From Plasmodiophora brassicae (lineage: Eukaryota > Endomyxa: Phytomyxea > Phytomyxea > Plasmodiophorida): a stretch of DNA of 64,000 nucleotides. The notes under the pieces are model-generated. The model saw only the letters and a list, made by a program, of their open reading frames with translations, ran no database searches and was not told the origin of the DNA. Below are positions 29,606 to 39,500 of this stretch, piece by piece. The stretch lies in contig CP145423.1 of NCBI GenBank assembly GCA_036867785.1, positions 372,001-436,000 on the forward strand, written 5' to 3'. The position numbers were made by a program, and so were the translations under genes. Every line of letters begins with the position of its first letter. Within the stretch, counting starts at the first letter, position 1.

Positions 29606-29834
29606 ATACATCAGTTCGTTATATGACCAGGCGCCGACCCTGGCGTCCGACCGCTCCCGTAGTGGGCATCGGCGGCGTTAGCACGTGGAGCTTGTTCCTT
29701 TGGTGGACAAGACACTGTCCGCGTTTACCGAATAACGAACCCGCCGAAACAGGGTGCTGCGGGAACGCATGCGTTCGTTATATCTGGAAATTCTAGTTGG
29801 CCTAACGCCTTTCAAATAGGTAGAGGTTTAATGC

Positions 29835-30335
29835 TCTGTTTCGGCGGGATCGTTTTCGATGAACTCGGACAGAATCTTGCCCGCCAAAGGAACAGCATAC
29901 GGCGGCTTATACGCCGTAAGCTCCCAAAGCACGAACCGACCCGATGTCGCCGAATTCATGGCGGGAACACGTTCAGAGCGAATTCATTCAGCGGAAGGTT
30001 GTGAGCGTCCCTTGGTTCTTCTTCGTGGAGTCCACAACCTTCTGCCTCAGCTCATGCCGCGAATGGCATATGCGATCAGCGACCACTTTGGCGACCTTGT
30101 CCAGCATATGCTTCGTCGATGCGATTTCGCTGTTCATTTGGCACTGGCCGCGATTTGCCAACGTCACGGCCAATTTCGTCGGGTTGCTCATGTACTTCGC
30201 CAGCGTTGGATCCATCATCTTGCCGTCAATGAGCTGGTGAATGGATGAAGCTGCTGTAATGCCGAGCGCGCCCAGCACGCGTTCCTGATCGCGTGCCCAG
30301 ATCCTATGCGACGTGTCGCGTGCCCAGGTGGCCAC
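29835..30335 (-). pseudogene. Inverted partial copy of the 28870 gene family
   Basis: Minus strand near 29955-29835 reads NSATSGRFVLWELTAYKPPY, then VPLAGKILSEFIENDPAETE and a stop, matching the tail of the plus-strand gene at 28870-29605. The upstream minus frame (ALGITAASSIHQLIDGKMMD; TKHMLDKVAKVVADRICHS) has protein-like composition but no counterpart in the plus copy. The start of this minus frame at 30335 is a GTG, so a real start is uncertain. Confidence 0.4.
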
Positions 30336-30469
30336 GCGACCCTACCCAGGATCACTGTGATTGCTGTCGATACATCACGTTCCACGCAGTGCCCTGTGCT
30401 TTCCTGTAGCGTTCGTGCGTTGCCCACTTCAGCTAAATCCTTGGGCACCGTCCAGTTGACGATGTATTG

Positions 30470-30506
30470 CTGCTCTCGTGGGCTAGTTAGGCGGTCCGGT
30501 CTACAA
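30470..30506 (+). repeat. Foldback-element end sequence, extra copy
   Basis: ctgctctcgtgggctagtta followed by ggcggtccggtctacaa matches the right half and flank of the 48-bp palindrome at 32067-32131. The ggcggtccggtctac core also occurs (reversed) at about 30693 and 31650. Confidence 0.7.
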
Positions 30507-30714
30507 AAAACATCTCACCGGAGAAGCTCAAGCCTCCCGATGTCGAGCGATGTCTGCCGCCTACCTGTGTAGACGACTCGCAGACCTACTCTCGTGCCGG
30601 CGCGTCCATACCATCTACGCATCCTCCCCAAAACACGCCGTTGTCCACTGCGGGCTGCGAGGAGGCTCGAATTCCCGTCGGTGAGACGGTTCGTAGACCG
30701 GACCGCCCACTGTG

Positions 30715-30742
30715 TTAATGATCCTTCCGCAGGTTCACCTAC
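30715..30742 (-). other. 28-nt fragment of the 3' end of 18S rRNA
   Basis: The reverse complement reads gtaggtgaacctgcggaagg followed by atcattaa, the near-universal 3' terminus of eukaryotic SSU rRNA running into ITS1. Identity to rDNA stops at the GTAGGTG side, so no larger rRNA gene is present. The core ggcggtccggtctac lies immediately on the ITS1 side. Confidence 0.85.
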
Positions 30743-30775
30743 CGATGACGTGCTGTTAGGCCTCTTGAACGAAGG

Positions 30776-31435
30776 ATGACAGCCGCAACACCCAAGAGGG
30801 GCGTAAAGTTCGTTGACACGTTCAGGGACCTTCGGATGAAGAAGAGCATCCCGGAGGCGGCAGCACGAGTGGCCGACTACGGAGCCCAGTTTGCAAGGCT
30901 GGTCAAGGAGAATGCGTGCCAACAAATGTTCGAGGGTGCTCAGGGCCAGAAGCTCAAGGCCAAATTGCTGCTTCGCGGCATACCGCCAGATGAGCTTAGG
31001 GAGGTAGCCACCGAACTCACGGAAACTACCATGAAAGAGTTGAAAACCGACACAAGCAACCTGCTCAAGTTAATCGAAGAAAATGCCATTATGTTCGACG
31101 AGGTACGGCACTATCAGAAGATGGTGGCCGCGAAGGAGGCGAACAGGACCAGACAGTCCAAGAAGGACGAGGCGGTCCCGCCGCTCAAGAAAGAGAGCGG
31201 AAGCAAGAGACGTCTGAAGAAAGACGCCAGTGCCAACCCGGAAGGTCCGGAAGAACGTGCCGACCCCAAGAGGCAAACGTTGGACAATGCGGAACGCAAA
31301 CCCAAGTGCGCACGTTCGGTTTGCGTTCCGCATTGTCCGACTTTTGCCTCTTGGGGTCGGCACATTCTTCCGGACCTTCCGGGTTGGCACTGGCGTCTTT
31401 CTTCAGACGTCTCTTGCTTCCGCTCTCTTTCTTGA
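30776..31435 (+). CDS. Lys-rich coiled-coil ORF of a multicopy repeat, ending inside a long inverted repeat
   Basis: ATG 30776 (MTAATPKRGVKFVDTFRDLR). The first 180 codons encode a helical, charged protein (LTETTMKELKTDTSNLLKLI; QKMVAAKEANRTRQSKKDE; KKESGSKRRLKKDA). After about 31302 the frame reads through the loop into the antisense of its own sequence, so the true C-terminus is unclear. The same coding sequence recurs inverted at 31318-31608 and as a fragment at 32367-32450. No domain is recognised. Multicopy arrangement suggests a mobile-element or amplified ORF. Confidence 0.35.
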   Translation: MTAATPKRGVKFVDTFRDLRMKKSIPEAAARVADYGAQFARLVKENACQQMFEGAQGQKLKAKLLLRGIPPDELREVATELTETTMKELKTDTSNLLKLIEENAIMFDEVRHYQKMVAAKEANRTRQSKKDEAVPPLKKESGSKRRLKKDASANPEGPEERADPKRQTLDNAERKPKCARSVCVPHCPTFASWGRHILPDLPGWHWRLSSDVSCFRSLS

Positions 31436-31608
31436 GCGGCGGGACCGCCTCGTCCTTCTTGGACTGTCTGGTCCTGTTCGCCTCCTTCGCGGCCACCATC
31501 TTCTGATAGCGCCGAACTTCGTCGAACATCATGGCCTTTTCTTCGATTAACTTGAGCAGGTTGCTTATGTCGGTTTTCAACTCGCTCATGGAAGTTTCTG
31601 TGATGGGG
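31012..31608. repeat. Long inverted repeat, about 290-bp arms with 15-nt loop
   Basis: Left arm 31012-31302 and right arm 31318-31608 are near-complementary over their length, separated by 31303-31317. Both arms carry the coding sequence of the ORF starting at 30776, so transcription would give a long hairpin RNA. Confidence 0.85.
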
Positions 31609-31667
31609 GTAGGCAGTGCGATCGAGGAGCGGCGCCGCATTCAGCGTGTAGACCGGACCGCCCTGAG

Positions 31668-31860
31668 GTGGGACACGATCTGCAGACGGGGACGCTAGTA
31701 CGGGATCGGTGATACTAGGTGTATCAGCAAATGATCCGCTAGGGAAAAGTCTTCCGGCAACCTGCCTCGTTTCACCCCACTTCCCTAGCGGGTCATTTGC
31801 TGATACACCTAGTATCACCGATCTCGTACTAGCGTCCCCGTCAGCAGATCGTGTCCCACC
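31668..31860. repeat. Foldback repeat A, arms about 80 bp
   Basis: Arms 31668-31747 and 31781-31860 are inverted and nearly identical, with a loop of about 33 nt. The loop shares a 42-bp direct repeat (31751-31792) with foldback B (31925-31966). Confidence 0.85.
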
Positions 31861-31878
31861 CAAATGATCCGCTAGCAC

Positions 31879-32036
31879 CGTGACGTCACCAGGGCAGCTA
31901 CCCCAGCTTCCGGCAAGCTGTCCTCTTCCGGCAACCTGCCTCGTTTCACCCCACTTCCCTAGCGGGTGAAACGAGGCAGGCTGCCGGAAGAGGACAGCTT
32001 GCCGGATGCTGGGCTAGCTGCCCTGGTGACGTCACG
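31879..32036. repeat. Foldback repeat B, arms 73 bp
   Basis: Arms 31879-31951 and 31964-32036 are inverted, nearly identical, with a 12-nt loop. Each outer end carries a TGACGTCA palindrome. Confidence 0.85.
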
Positions 32037-32066
32037 CGCGCGGATCACGACCGCCAGGCCGTGACA

Positions 32067-32114
32067 CGCCCAACTAGGCCACGAGAGCAGCTGCTCTCGT
32101 GGCCTAGTTGGGCG
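32067..32114. repeat. Perfect 48-bp palindrome
   Basis: 24-nt arm cgcccaactaggccacgaga plus gcag, followed directly by its exact reverse complement. The right arm and its ggtccggtctac flank recur at 30470-30506. Confidence 0.92.
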
Positions 32115-32280
32115 GTCCGGTCTACAAGCGTCGACTTCGATGCCCACTTGGGGAACCTAAAGCTGATAGAACGCGATGCCGACCGCAATCATTGCCGTCA
32201 TCGAGGCCAGGCCCTGTTGACGTCCGCCATGGATGACCAGCGGTCCCGCAGGCTCAGAATCCCAGCACAGCGGCCGGCCC
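32115..32280 (+). mobile_element. Fragment of a LINE-like AP endonuclease
   Basis: Reading gives STSVDFDAHLGNLKLI and DADRN....RGQALLTSAMD, recalling the GDFNAHLG and N..G..Ll motifs of LINE endonucleases. Only this part is present. A second weak RT-like patch (LYAD, ADDLVIAG) occurs on the minus strand at about 32540-32620. Confidence 0.4.
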
Positions 32281-32366
32281 CTGGATTTCGCGCATGTTCA
32301 CATGCCTGTACGTATACACTGTGCAACTCGTCCCGTCGTAATAAACTACCTAAACTAAACTAAGCT

Positions 32367-32450
32367 AAGGCTGGTCAAGGAGCATGCGTGCCAACAAACG
32401 TTCGAGGGTGCTCAGAGCCAGAAGCTCAAGGCCAAATTGCTGCTTCGCGG
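32367..32450 (+). repeat. Fragment duplicate of the 30776 ORF
   Basis: ggctggtcaaggagcatgcg and gccagaagctcaaggccaaa match 30897-30975 almost base for base. Similarity ends abruptly after ctgcttcgcgg. Confidence 0.8.
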
Positions 32451-32925
32451 TACGGCCAGATAGGGATCATGGCGCACTACCTGAACTGCGGGAACGACGT
32501 CATGGTCTGGGAGGGATGGTTGCAGAGGTATACACCCGCGATGACCAGGTCGTCGGCCGCATGAGCCCAGTCGGCGTAGAGCACGATCTGCGCGCCGCAG
32601 ACGTAGCGTGCAGGTACGCCCGATCCGGTTGATGCGCGTTGTGTGCCCTATTGTAAAATTAATAGCATACAAATGCAATCAAGCTGCCCTGATTCGGCGG
32701 CGTTTGTACCAGCCGTGAGCCGTGGCCCGTGGCAAAACGAGCAAAGCGGTCGTCGCTCTTCACGTCACGTGTGGAGCGTTTTTCCGGCCTAAATCAGGGG
32801 CGTGCCGCGTGGATCCTATTTTTGTTCTCCAGTCGGGCTGCTCGAGGCAGTGCGATCCTCGACAGAAATAGCGTGGAACGAGAGGAGCGCGCTGCGGCGC
32901 CGGGCGGGCGTCATTTGTGAATTGG

Positions 32926-33522
32926 ATGATGCCAGGGATGAACAGCGGTTCGAGCGCCAGCGCCGGCGGGCACCTGTACCGGTGCGTCGTCTGCACCAAG
33001 GAGTTCGAGGCCGCCTCCAAGCTGACCATCCACATGCGGTCGCACACGCAGGAGAAGCCGTTCGCGTGCGACCTGTGCCAGCGCCGGTTCAGCGTCGAAT
33101 CCAACCTGAAGCGGCACCGCAAGACGGTGCACTCGCCCGAGAAGCTGTTCCACTGCTCCATCTGCGGCAAGGCGTTCAACCAGAAGTGCAACGTCAAACG
33201 CCACGAACTCGTGCACCGGGACACCGACCCGGCCATCACCGCGGCGGCCGTCGCCCTAATCGCACCCGCTCGTCAAAGCAAGCCAGAGAGTCCCGTACCG
33301 CAGCCACGACGAGGCAACGCGTTCCTGCATCCGCACGTTGTCGTGCCGCGTGCAAGGCGCCCGGTGCCCGCCAAGCTGCTGATCACGCCATGGGCGCCGT
33401 CTCCGCTCCTGTACCCGTCCGTACCGATGGAGTACGCCCAACGGCACTGGGCCATCACAGGCCAGGCCCTGCTGAACGAATCGGCGCTGAGGAACCCGTG
33501 CCGGTCGCCGTGCGCCCACTGA
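32926..33522 (+). CDS. C2H2 zinc finger protein (three fingers)
   Basis: ATG 32926 (MMPGMNSGSSASAGG). Three classical C2H2 fingers follow: YRCVVCTKEFEAASKLTIHM RSH, FACDLCQRRFSVESNLKRHR then KTVH, and FHCSICGKAFNQKCNVKRHE then LVH, joined by TQEKP- and SPEKL-type linkers. The C-terminal half is proline- and basic-rich with no other domain. Likely a sequence-specific DNA-binding transcription factor. It is a single exon. It ends 57 bp before the stop of the giant myosin gene on the opposite strand, so the two 3' UTRs probably overlap. Confidence 0.85.
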   Translation: MMPGMNSGSSASAGGHLYRCVVCTKEFEAASKLTIHMRSHTQEKPFACDLCQRRFSVESNLKRHRKTVHSPEKLFHCSICGKAFNQKCNVKRHELVHRDTDPAITAAAVALIAPARQSKPESPVPQPRRGNAFLHPHVVVPRARRPVPAKLLITPWAPSPLLYPSVPMEYAQRHWAITGQALLNESALRNPCRSPCAH

Positions 33523-33579
33523 TCAGCATCAACTATTTTAATCATGGATACACTTGTTTGAACGTTTGAGCCTGCAACG

Positions 33580-36500
33580 TCACTTCTTGCCCTTGCTGCT
33601 GTCGAACGATTCCTTGCTGTTGCCGAGGTAGTTCAGCTTCTGCAGCAGCTCGAGCGATTTGATCCAGGCGCGGGCGGTGTCGCCGTTCGGCGCCTCGACG
33701 CTTATCGGCTTCTGTGGGCGACGCCGATCGAAGATGGCGAAGCTGGCGGCAGGGTCGGCTTGCTTCCCGATCAGCGGTTTCCCTTGCAGGGCGGGCGTGC
33801 AGGCGCCCGGGCGCACCTCCATGACGTGGCACAGCGCCAGCGAGCCCGCTTTCGTCTTGGCCAGGTCCTGCCAGACCAGGTACTGGCAGTCCTCCGACAC
33901 CGACAGCAACTTGGACGACCCGCCCGGCATCTTGCGGACGATGACGCCCGCCGTCATCATGTTCAGGACGTCCTTCGGGACGCGATCGCGGATGCTGCCG
34001 ATGTGCGAATCCATGGCGGCCAGCTCGTCCATGCGCGCGATAAACGCCTGGCACGCCTTCAGCGTCGCGCGATTCGACGTATGCCTCGTCGCCAGCTCTT
34101 TCACCAGGCGGCCCGCCTTCTCGCGTACCAGCACCGAGTACGACGCCAGCTCGACGGTGACCTATTCGGGTGCGTTAGCGAACGGCGTCGGCGCGTGCGC
34201 GCCCACGCACCATGTTCAGCATGGCGCGAACGAACTTCTCGACGACGACGGCGGCGTCAGAGTGCTCCGTCAGGGCGGTCAGCATGTCGGGGATGCATCC
34301 TTTGTCGAGCATCTGCCGGGTGCCGTACGGGTGCAGGGCGAGGCGCGACCAGAGGACGGCGCTGTTCTTCACGAACTGGACGTTGTGCGTGAACCGGGTC
34401 AGGCCCTCGGCGACCAGCTTGATGAACGGGTCCGTGTTCCTCGTGACGTTGGCCGGCGCGCACGCCAGCGCCGTCAGCGCCTTGACGCATTCCGACCACA
34501 GCTCGACGTTGTCGGGCGCGCGGATCATCAACGATTCCGGCCAGCGTAGCGCGCCTTGCTCGGCGACCTGCTTGCAGATCGCCGACGTCGATGACGCCAG
34601 AATCCCGATCAGCGCCAGCGCCGGTTTGACGATGCCCATCGACAGCTGGTGTTTCTCGGCGCACGCGATCACCTTGACGACGACGTTCTGGTTCGTGATG
34701 ACGCCGCAGATCGTCTCGTTCAAGGCCAGGTCGGCGTACAGCAGGAGGGCGACCTCCGCCAGCGTCGGGCGCGCCAGCAGCGCGTCGTTCTGCTGCAGGA
34801 GGATCTCCAGACCGCGCAGCTTGCATATCAGGGCCGGGATGGCGCCCGTCGTCGTCTGCGTCGACGCGCACAGCTGGTGCAGGCACCGAAGCACGGCGTC
34901 GACGACGACAACGTTCGACGGGTGCGCCTCCCATAACGAAATGCACAGTTGCACGCCGCGCTGCTTCACGATCGCCTCCTTCTGCTGCTCGCGGCATCCC
35001 GACAGGTTCTGCAGTGTCTGGGCGGCCTGGGACTCGATTAGGGCGCGCGCTCATCCATCTGCCGTGGACGAGGGGATATACCTGCTCGGCCAGGACGACG
35101 TGGTCGGCATGCTTCTTGATGGCGTTGTTGATGAGTTTGACGACATTGTCGTCGACCAGGGCGTTGGCGTTCTCCTCGACGGTCGCAAGCGCCGCAACGC
35201 ATCGCATCGCAACCTGGAAAGCGCGGTGAGTTTGGGGGAGATGCCGACGGGAGCAGGCAATGGGTTGACCTGAAGGGCGAGCGTGTTCTCAGCGACGGTA
35301 CTACGATCGAGGACCTGGGCCGCGGCACGGCCGCCGCCTTTCGCCACGATCTCAACCTTGTTCCGGTTGTTCATGTAGCCGACATTCGTCAAGGCGACAA
35401 GGACGTTGATGGTCAGGTCGACCGGCTCCTCGCCTCGATCGATCAGGCCGACCAGCAGGGGGATGCCGTTATCTGCGCCAGCGCATCAACGTAATGGGAC
35501 CCGGGGATGTTCGACAGTTCGCCAGTACCTTTGACAATCTCGGCAATGTTGGCCGGATTACGGTACGCGACGAGCGCCACCGTCTCGACGCACGACTGGC
35601 GAAGTTCGTCGGCCATCTGACCGACTTTGCTGTAGGCGCGAACCACGTTGAAGATGGCCGGGATGCCGCCGTGTATCCCGATCAGCGATTTCAGCTGGTC
35701 GTCCTCGCTCAACAACGCCAGGATCCTGGTCAGCCTGCACAGATAACAACGACGTCAGCCATGCGCAGATGGGGAGCGTCAGTCGACCGATGCGAACCAG
35801 ATGAGGACTGTCGGGTTCTTGATGTGCACACCGAGGGCGCGAATGATGGCCACGATCCCAGTGCCTCTCCAGACCTGAGGCGCTAATTCGTAAGCATGCA
35901 ACGCCGCTGGTGCCTGGCCTGTCTGTACCGTTCGACGGTCCTTCTGTGGCATTGCGTTGGCAAGCCTCCAGATGCCAGTCGCGATCGCTATCGATAGGTC
36001 CATGTCGTCCGGGAACCTGGTTCGCCTGTCAGAGCACGTACGCAGCGGGCGAACCAGTTGCCGGCCTCACTTGTTGATTGCTTCCAGAAGACGATAGAGC
36101 TGGTCTGTGGCGAGCTTCCCATCGGGGACTTTGGACACGTCTTCGCAAACGGATGCCACGGTGGCCTGATAGTGGTCGATAGGTTCAGTCCAGGGTTGGT
36201 ACCTGACCGGGAATGTACGTACCGCCGAGTCGTTGTACGTCTTGACGTTGGTTGTGGGCATTCCCGCGTCCTATTGCGCAACGTTCACGTTTCCAGCATT
36301 CGTGAGCTAACCACTACGGCCTGACCATGACACGGTCGAGGACTTTCAGCGCCAGAGGCGCTAGTGTCTTATCATTTGCCCATTGCGTCTGCAAGAGGAA
36401 CCTGGACAGCGTCAACCAGGGGTTACATCTCGAATCCGAAGCCGAACGCTGACCTGAGGTTCGACTCGAGGTCGTCGGCTTCCAGAAACCCAGATTCGGC

Positions 36501-39500
36501 CTCTTCCATCCTAACACGCTGCTGGTTAGAATGGGGACGATTTGCACGTTATGGGATACGTTCTGACATCTTCAAGCTCAGCATCGCGATTTTCGTGTTG
36601 CCCGGGTTGGCTCGCATAGTCGAGATGAGGAAACTGGCATCCTGGTCCACGAGCGTTTGCCTCAACCTCTGGAGAACACCATCCCGGATGTTATATGCAC
36701 GTCGAATCAAGAGGGGACGATCGTGCACGCACCTCTTCGTCAACGGATTCCCTGTACTTGGCAATCGCCGTTCGAATCTTCGCCGCAAGGCCCGACAGCT
36801 CACCGTCGCCCATCCAATTCGACTTCAGCAACAGCCTATGCAAGGACATGAGCCTTGCAGACGGACGGACGGCGCACGCGATAGACGCACTCCAGATCCT
36901 CGTCCAAGTGGGATACGACTGCTGCATCCGCTTCGCTCAACCTGGGAAAGAGCGGTGGCCGTCAGGAACCAGCTATCGTTGTCAAGAAATAGGCCCATGT
37001 CGTACAGTTTCAGGCAGGCAACAGCAATGCGTTTGTCATTCGGGTGCGCTCGCAATGCCGACAGGATGACGTCGACTTCCTGGCCACATGCCATGGGAAG
37101 CACCTGACCGCAGACCTGTCGCCTGGTCGCATTCCTCAGGTTGGCCAGGAGGAACACCGATTCCCCGCTGCCGTCCTTCTGCGACAACGTTGCCATCGGG
37201 ATCGCAGCCTCCGCCTTCACCAACATGGACATCAGCTTCATGCCTACACGCTTGCGTTAAATCTGTTGTCCATCGCGCGGAGAAGGTGTACGAACCATCG
37301 GCACAGAGGTCGGCATCGGTTGCGTGTTGGATGACGGCGCTCATGATGGCGCGTTGTAGGTCCGCGTTCGTGCAGAACCCTTGCAGAAGCGATACGTGCT
37401 GGGCCATGGCCAGCAATGTGCCGAACGCAGCACGCATCACATCGATTTCGTTTGCGTGCATCACCATGCATCGCACGACGAACTGGACGACGTCGGGTGT
37501 TAGTGCGGGCAGGATCGACTTCGACGGCGACGACAAGATCAGCTGCAACGCTGACAATGCGATTTCAACCGCCTCTTTTTCGTAGTCCAGCAGGACCGGG
37601 GCCGTCGTCAGACATTGTACAACGCCATGCTCGACGCCCCTGAAACGGTATAACGTCAAACACACGTCCGTTTTGTTCATAGCACCAACTTGGCGCCTTT
37701 ACCTTGGGATGAGGTCAGACCGCACCGCCCCCTGCTTGGCAAACGAGTGGCAAGTCTTCAGAGCTTGTAAGATTATCTCATCACATGCCTAGTCGTTTGT
37801 GGTTAGCATTCGTGCCAGTGCAGAAGGGCAGGAGCCGGACCAACCACGCGCTCGTGGAGGACAGCGTGAATGGCGCTGATCAGGCCCTGTTCGTCTAAAG
37901 CGGCGGCGGCGGCGCCACTCGAATCTTCGTTGATCATCGTGTTCAGCACAGGGATCACCTTGACGCTGAACCCTTCATAGTAGGAGAACCGATGCAGGAG
38001 CTGGATCTGGATTGACGACAACGACGCCGAGTTGCCGGCGAAGAGTGGAGCCATGGCAACTAGAGCGCTCTGGTGTGCCGCGCTCTCATCGGCAACAGCA
38101 GCCGCCTGCCTTGATCGTCAGTACGCGGTGCACGTGCAGTGGGGTGTGATACGAACCTCTAACGCGTCCTTCAGAACTTTGGTGACTCCACCTTCTTTCA
38201 TGATTTGACGGGCGCGGGGATTCTGTTGCTGGAGGCCAGTCAGGAGCTGCGACGATGCCCGGATCTCGCTGAGCAGGGCCTCCTCTTTGACAAGGACGGC
38301 GCGTGATCGTACGGCGGCTCCGACTGGAACCATGCTCGCCGCAGCGGGCAACGGCGGTGGCTGTTGCAGCAGCTGACGTAACGCGTTGGCGTTGTTGCTG
38401 ACCTGTTCGAGTGCCGCCTGCAAGTTGGAAATGTTGTCAGGTATAGGCGTGCGTTGAGCATGTGGACAATAAAACTGACCTTGACGAGGACTGGAAGGTT
38501 CTTGTCGACGTCGAATTTCGCGGTGGAAATCGGGACGCTTTTGGCGGCCGTGCTCAGCAGGAACGCTTCCGACTGAGAGAACAGCATCGATAGAATCGTC
38601 ACCGCATTGGCACTGGCCTCCGACTTCTCGTCGAATGCCGAGAACGCTCCTTGTACCTACCAGAGTGAACACATTAAGCATCGAACGTCGTCGTCGATGG
38701 TACGGCATTGTGATTACCGAATCGGCGAGTGCCTGCTGGCGAGCCTCACCAATACGAGGTTTGCTGTCGACGAGGAGACGCGCGAACGCAATCAGCGCTG
38801 CCTGTTCAGGTGAGTTCGCCACCGCCTGATTAATCAAAGGCGGCAGAACAGCAAGTGCAGCATCGCCGTCGACAAGCGCGACATGCACCTGAAGAGCTGC
38901 AGGTGAGGCGCCGCACAGTATTAGGGCGTCCGTCATATAGTACCGTAAGGAACGGGAGCGCTTCGAGAAGGTGCGCTGTGTCAAGGACCGGCAGCGCTTC
39001 GGTGATGGCGCTGACCCAGGCGGTGTTGACGGCGGATGGCGGGGCGCGCGTGATGCAGCGGACAGCGGCGTTGGCGACTCGTCCATCGCGTCGTATAGCA
39101 TCGCGGAACGTTGCCATCGAGGCGATCCCGGCGATAGAATCCGGGTCGAAGCGGACAAAGTCTAAGTAGGCCTCGAACAGGTTCGCGTTCTGGTGCACGG
39201 CTAGTTTAGCGATCGCCATCCCGTTCAGTTTCGCCTGCGTAAAGTTCAGCGGACGATTCATGGAAGCGAGACTTTCGCCAGGGTACCATTTGAGGGAGGA
39301 CGTCAGGCGATCTTGCGAGGACATGTGCCAGACAACGCAGGGCGTTTACCGGGACAGCGCTCCCGCTACTGACGTCCGTCGCTTTCTGCTGTAGCACGGA
39401 AAGAAGTTTCGCAATTCCATTGTCATCCAAGATCGTCTTGCAATGTGACTCGGAGTTGGATGCCAGCGCGAGGACGCTCGTGTTGAAGATGAGGGACAGC

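Noticed and set aside
30715-30742. An rRNA gene
   Set aside because: Only 28 nt match the 18S end; sequence on the 18S side is unrelated.
34212-35273. Long plus-strand ORF (353 codons)
   Set aside because: Antisense shadow of the armadillo exons; no family motif and biased composition.
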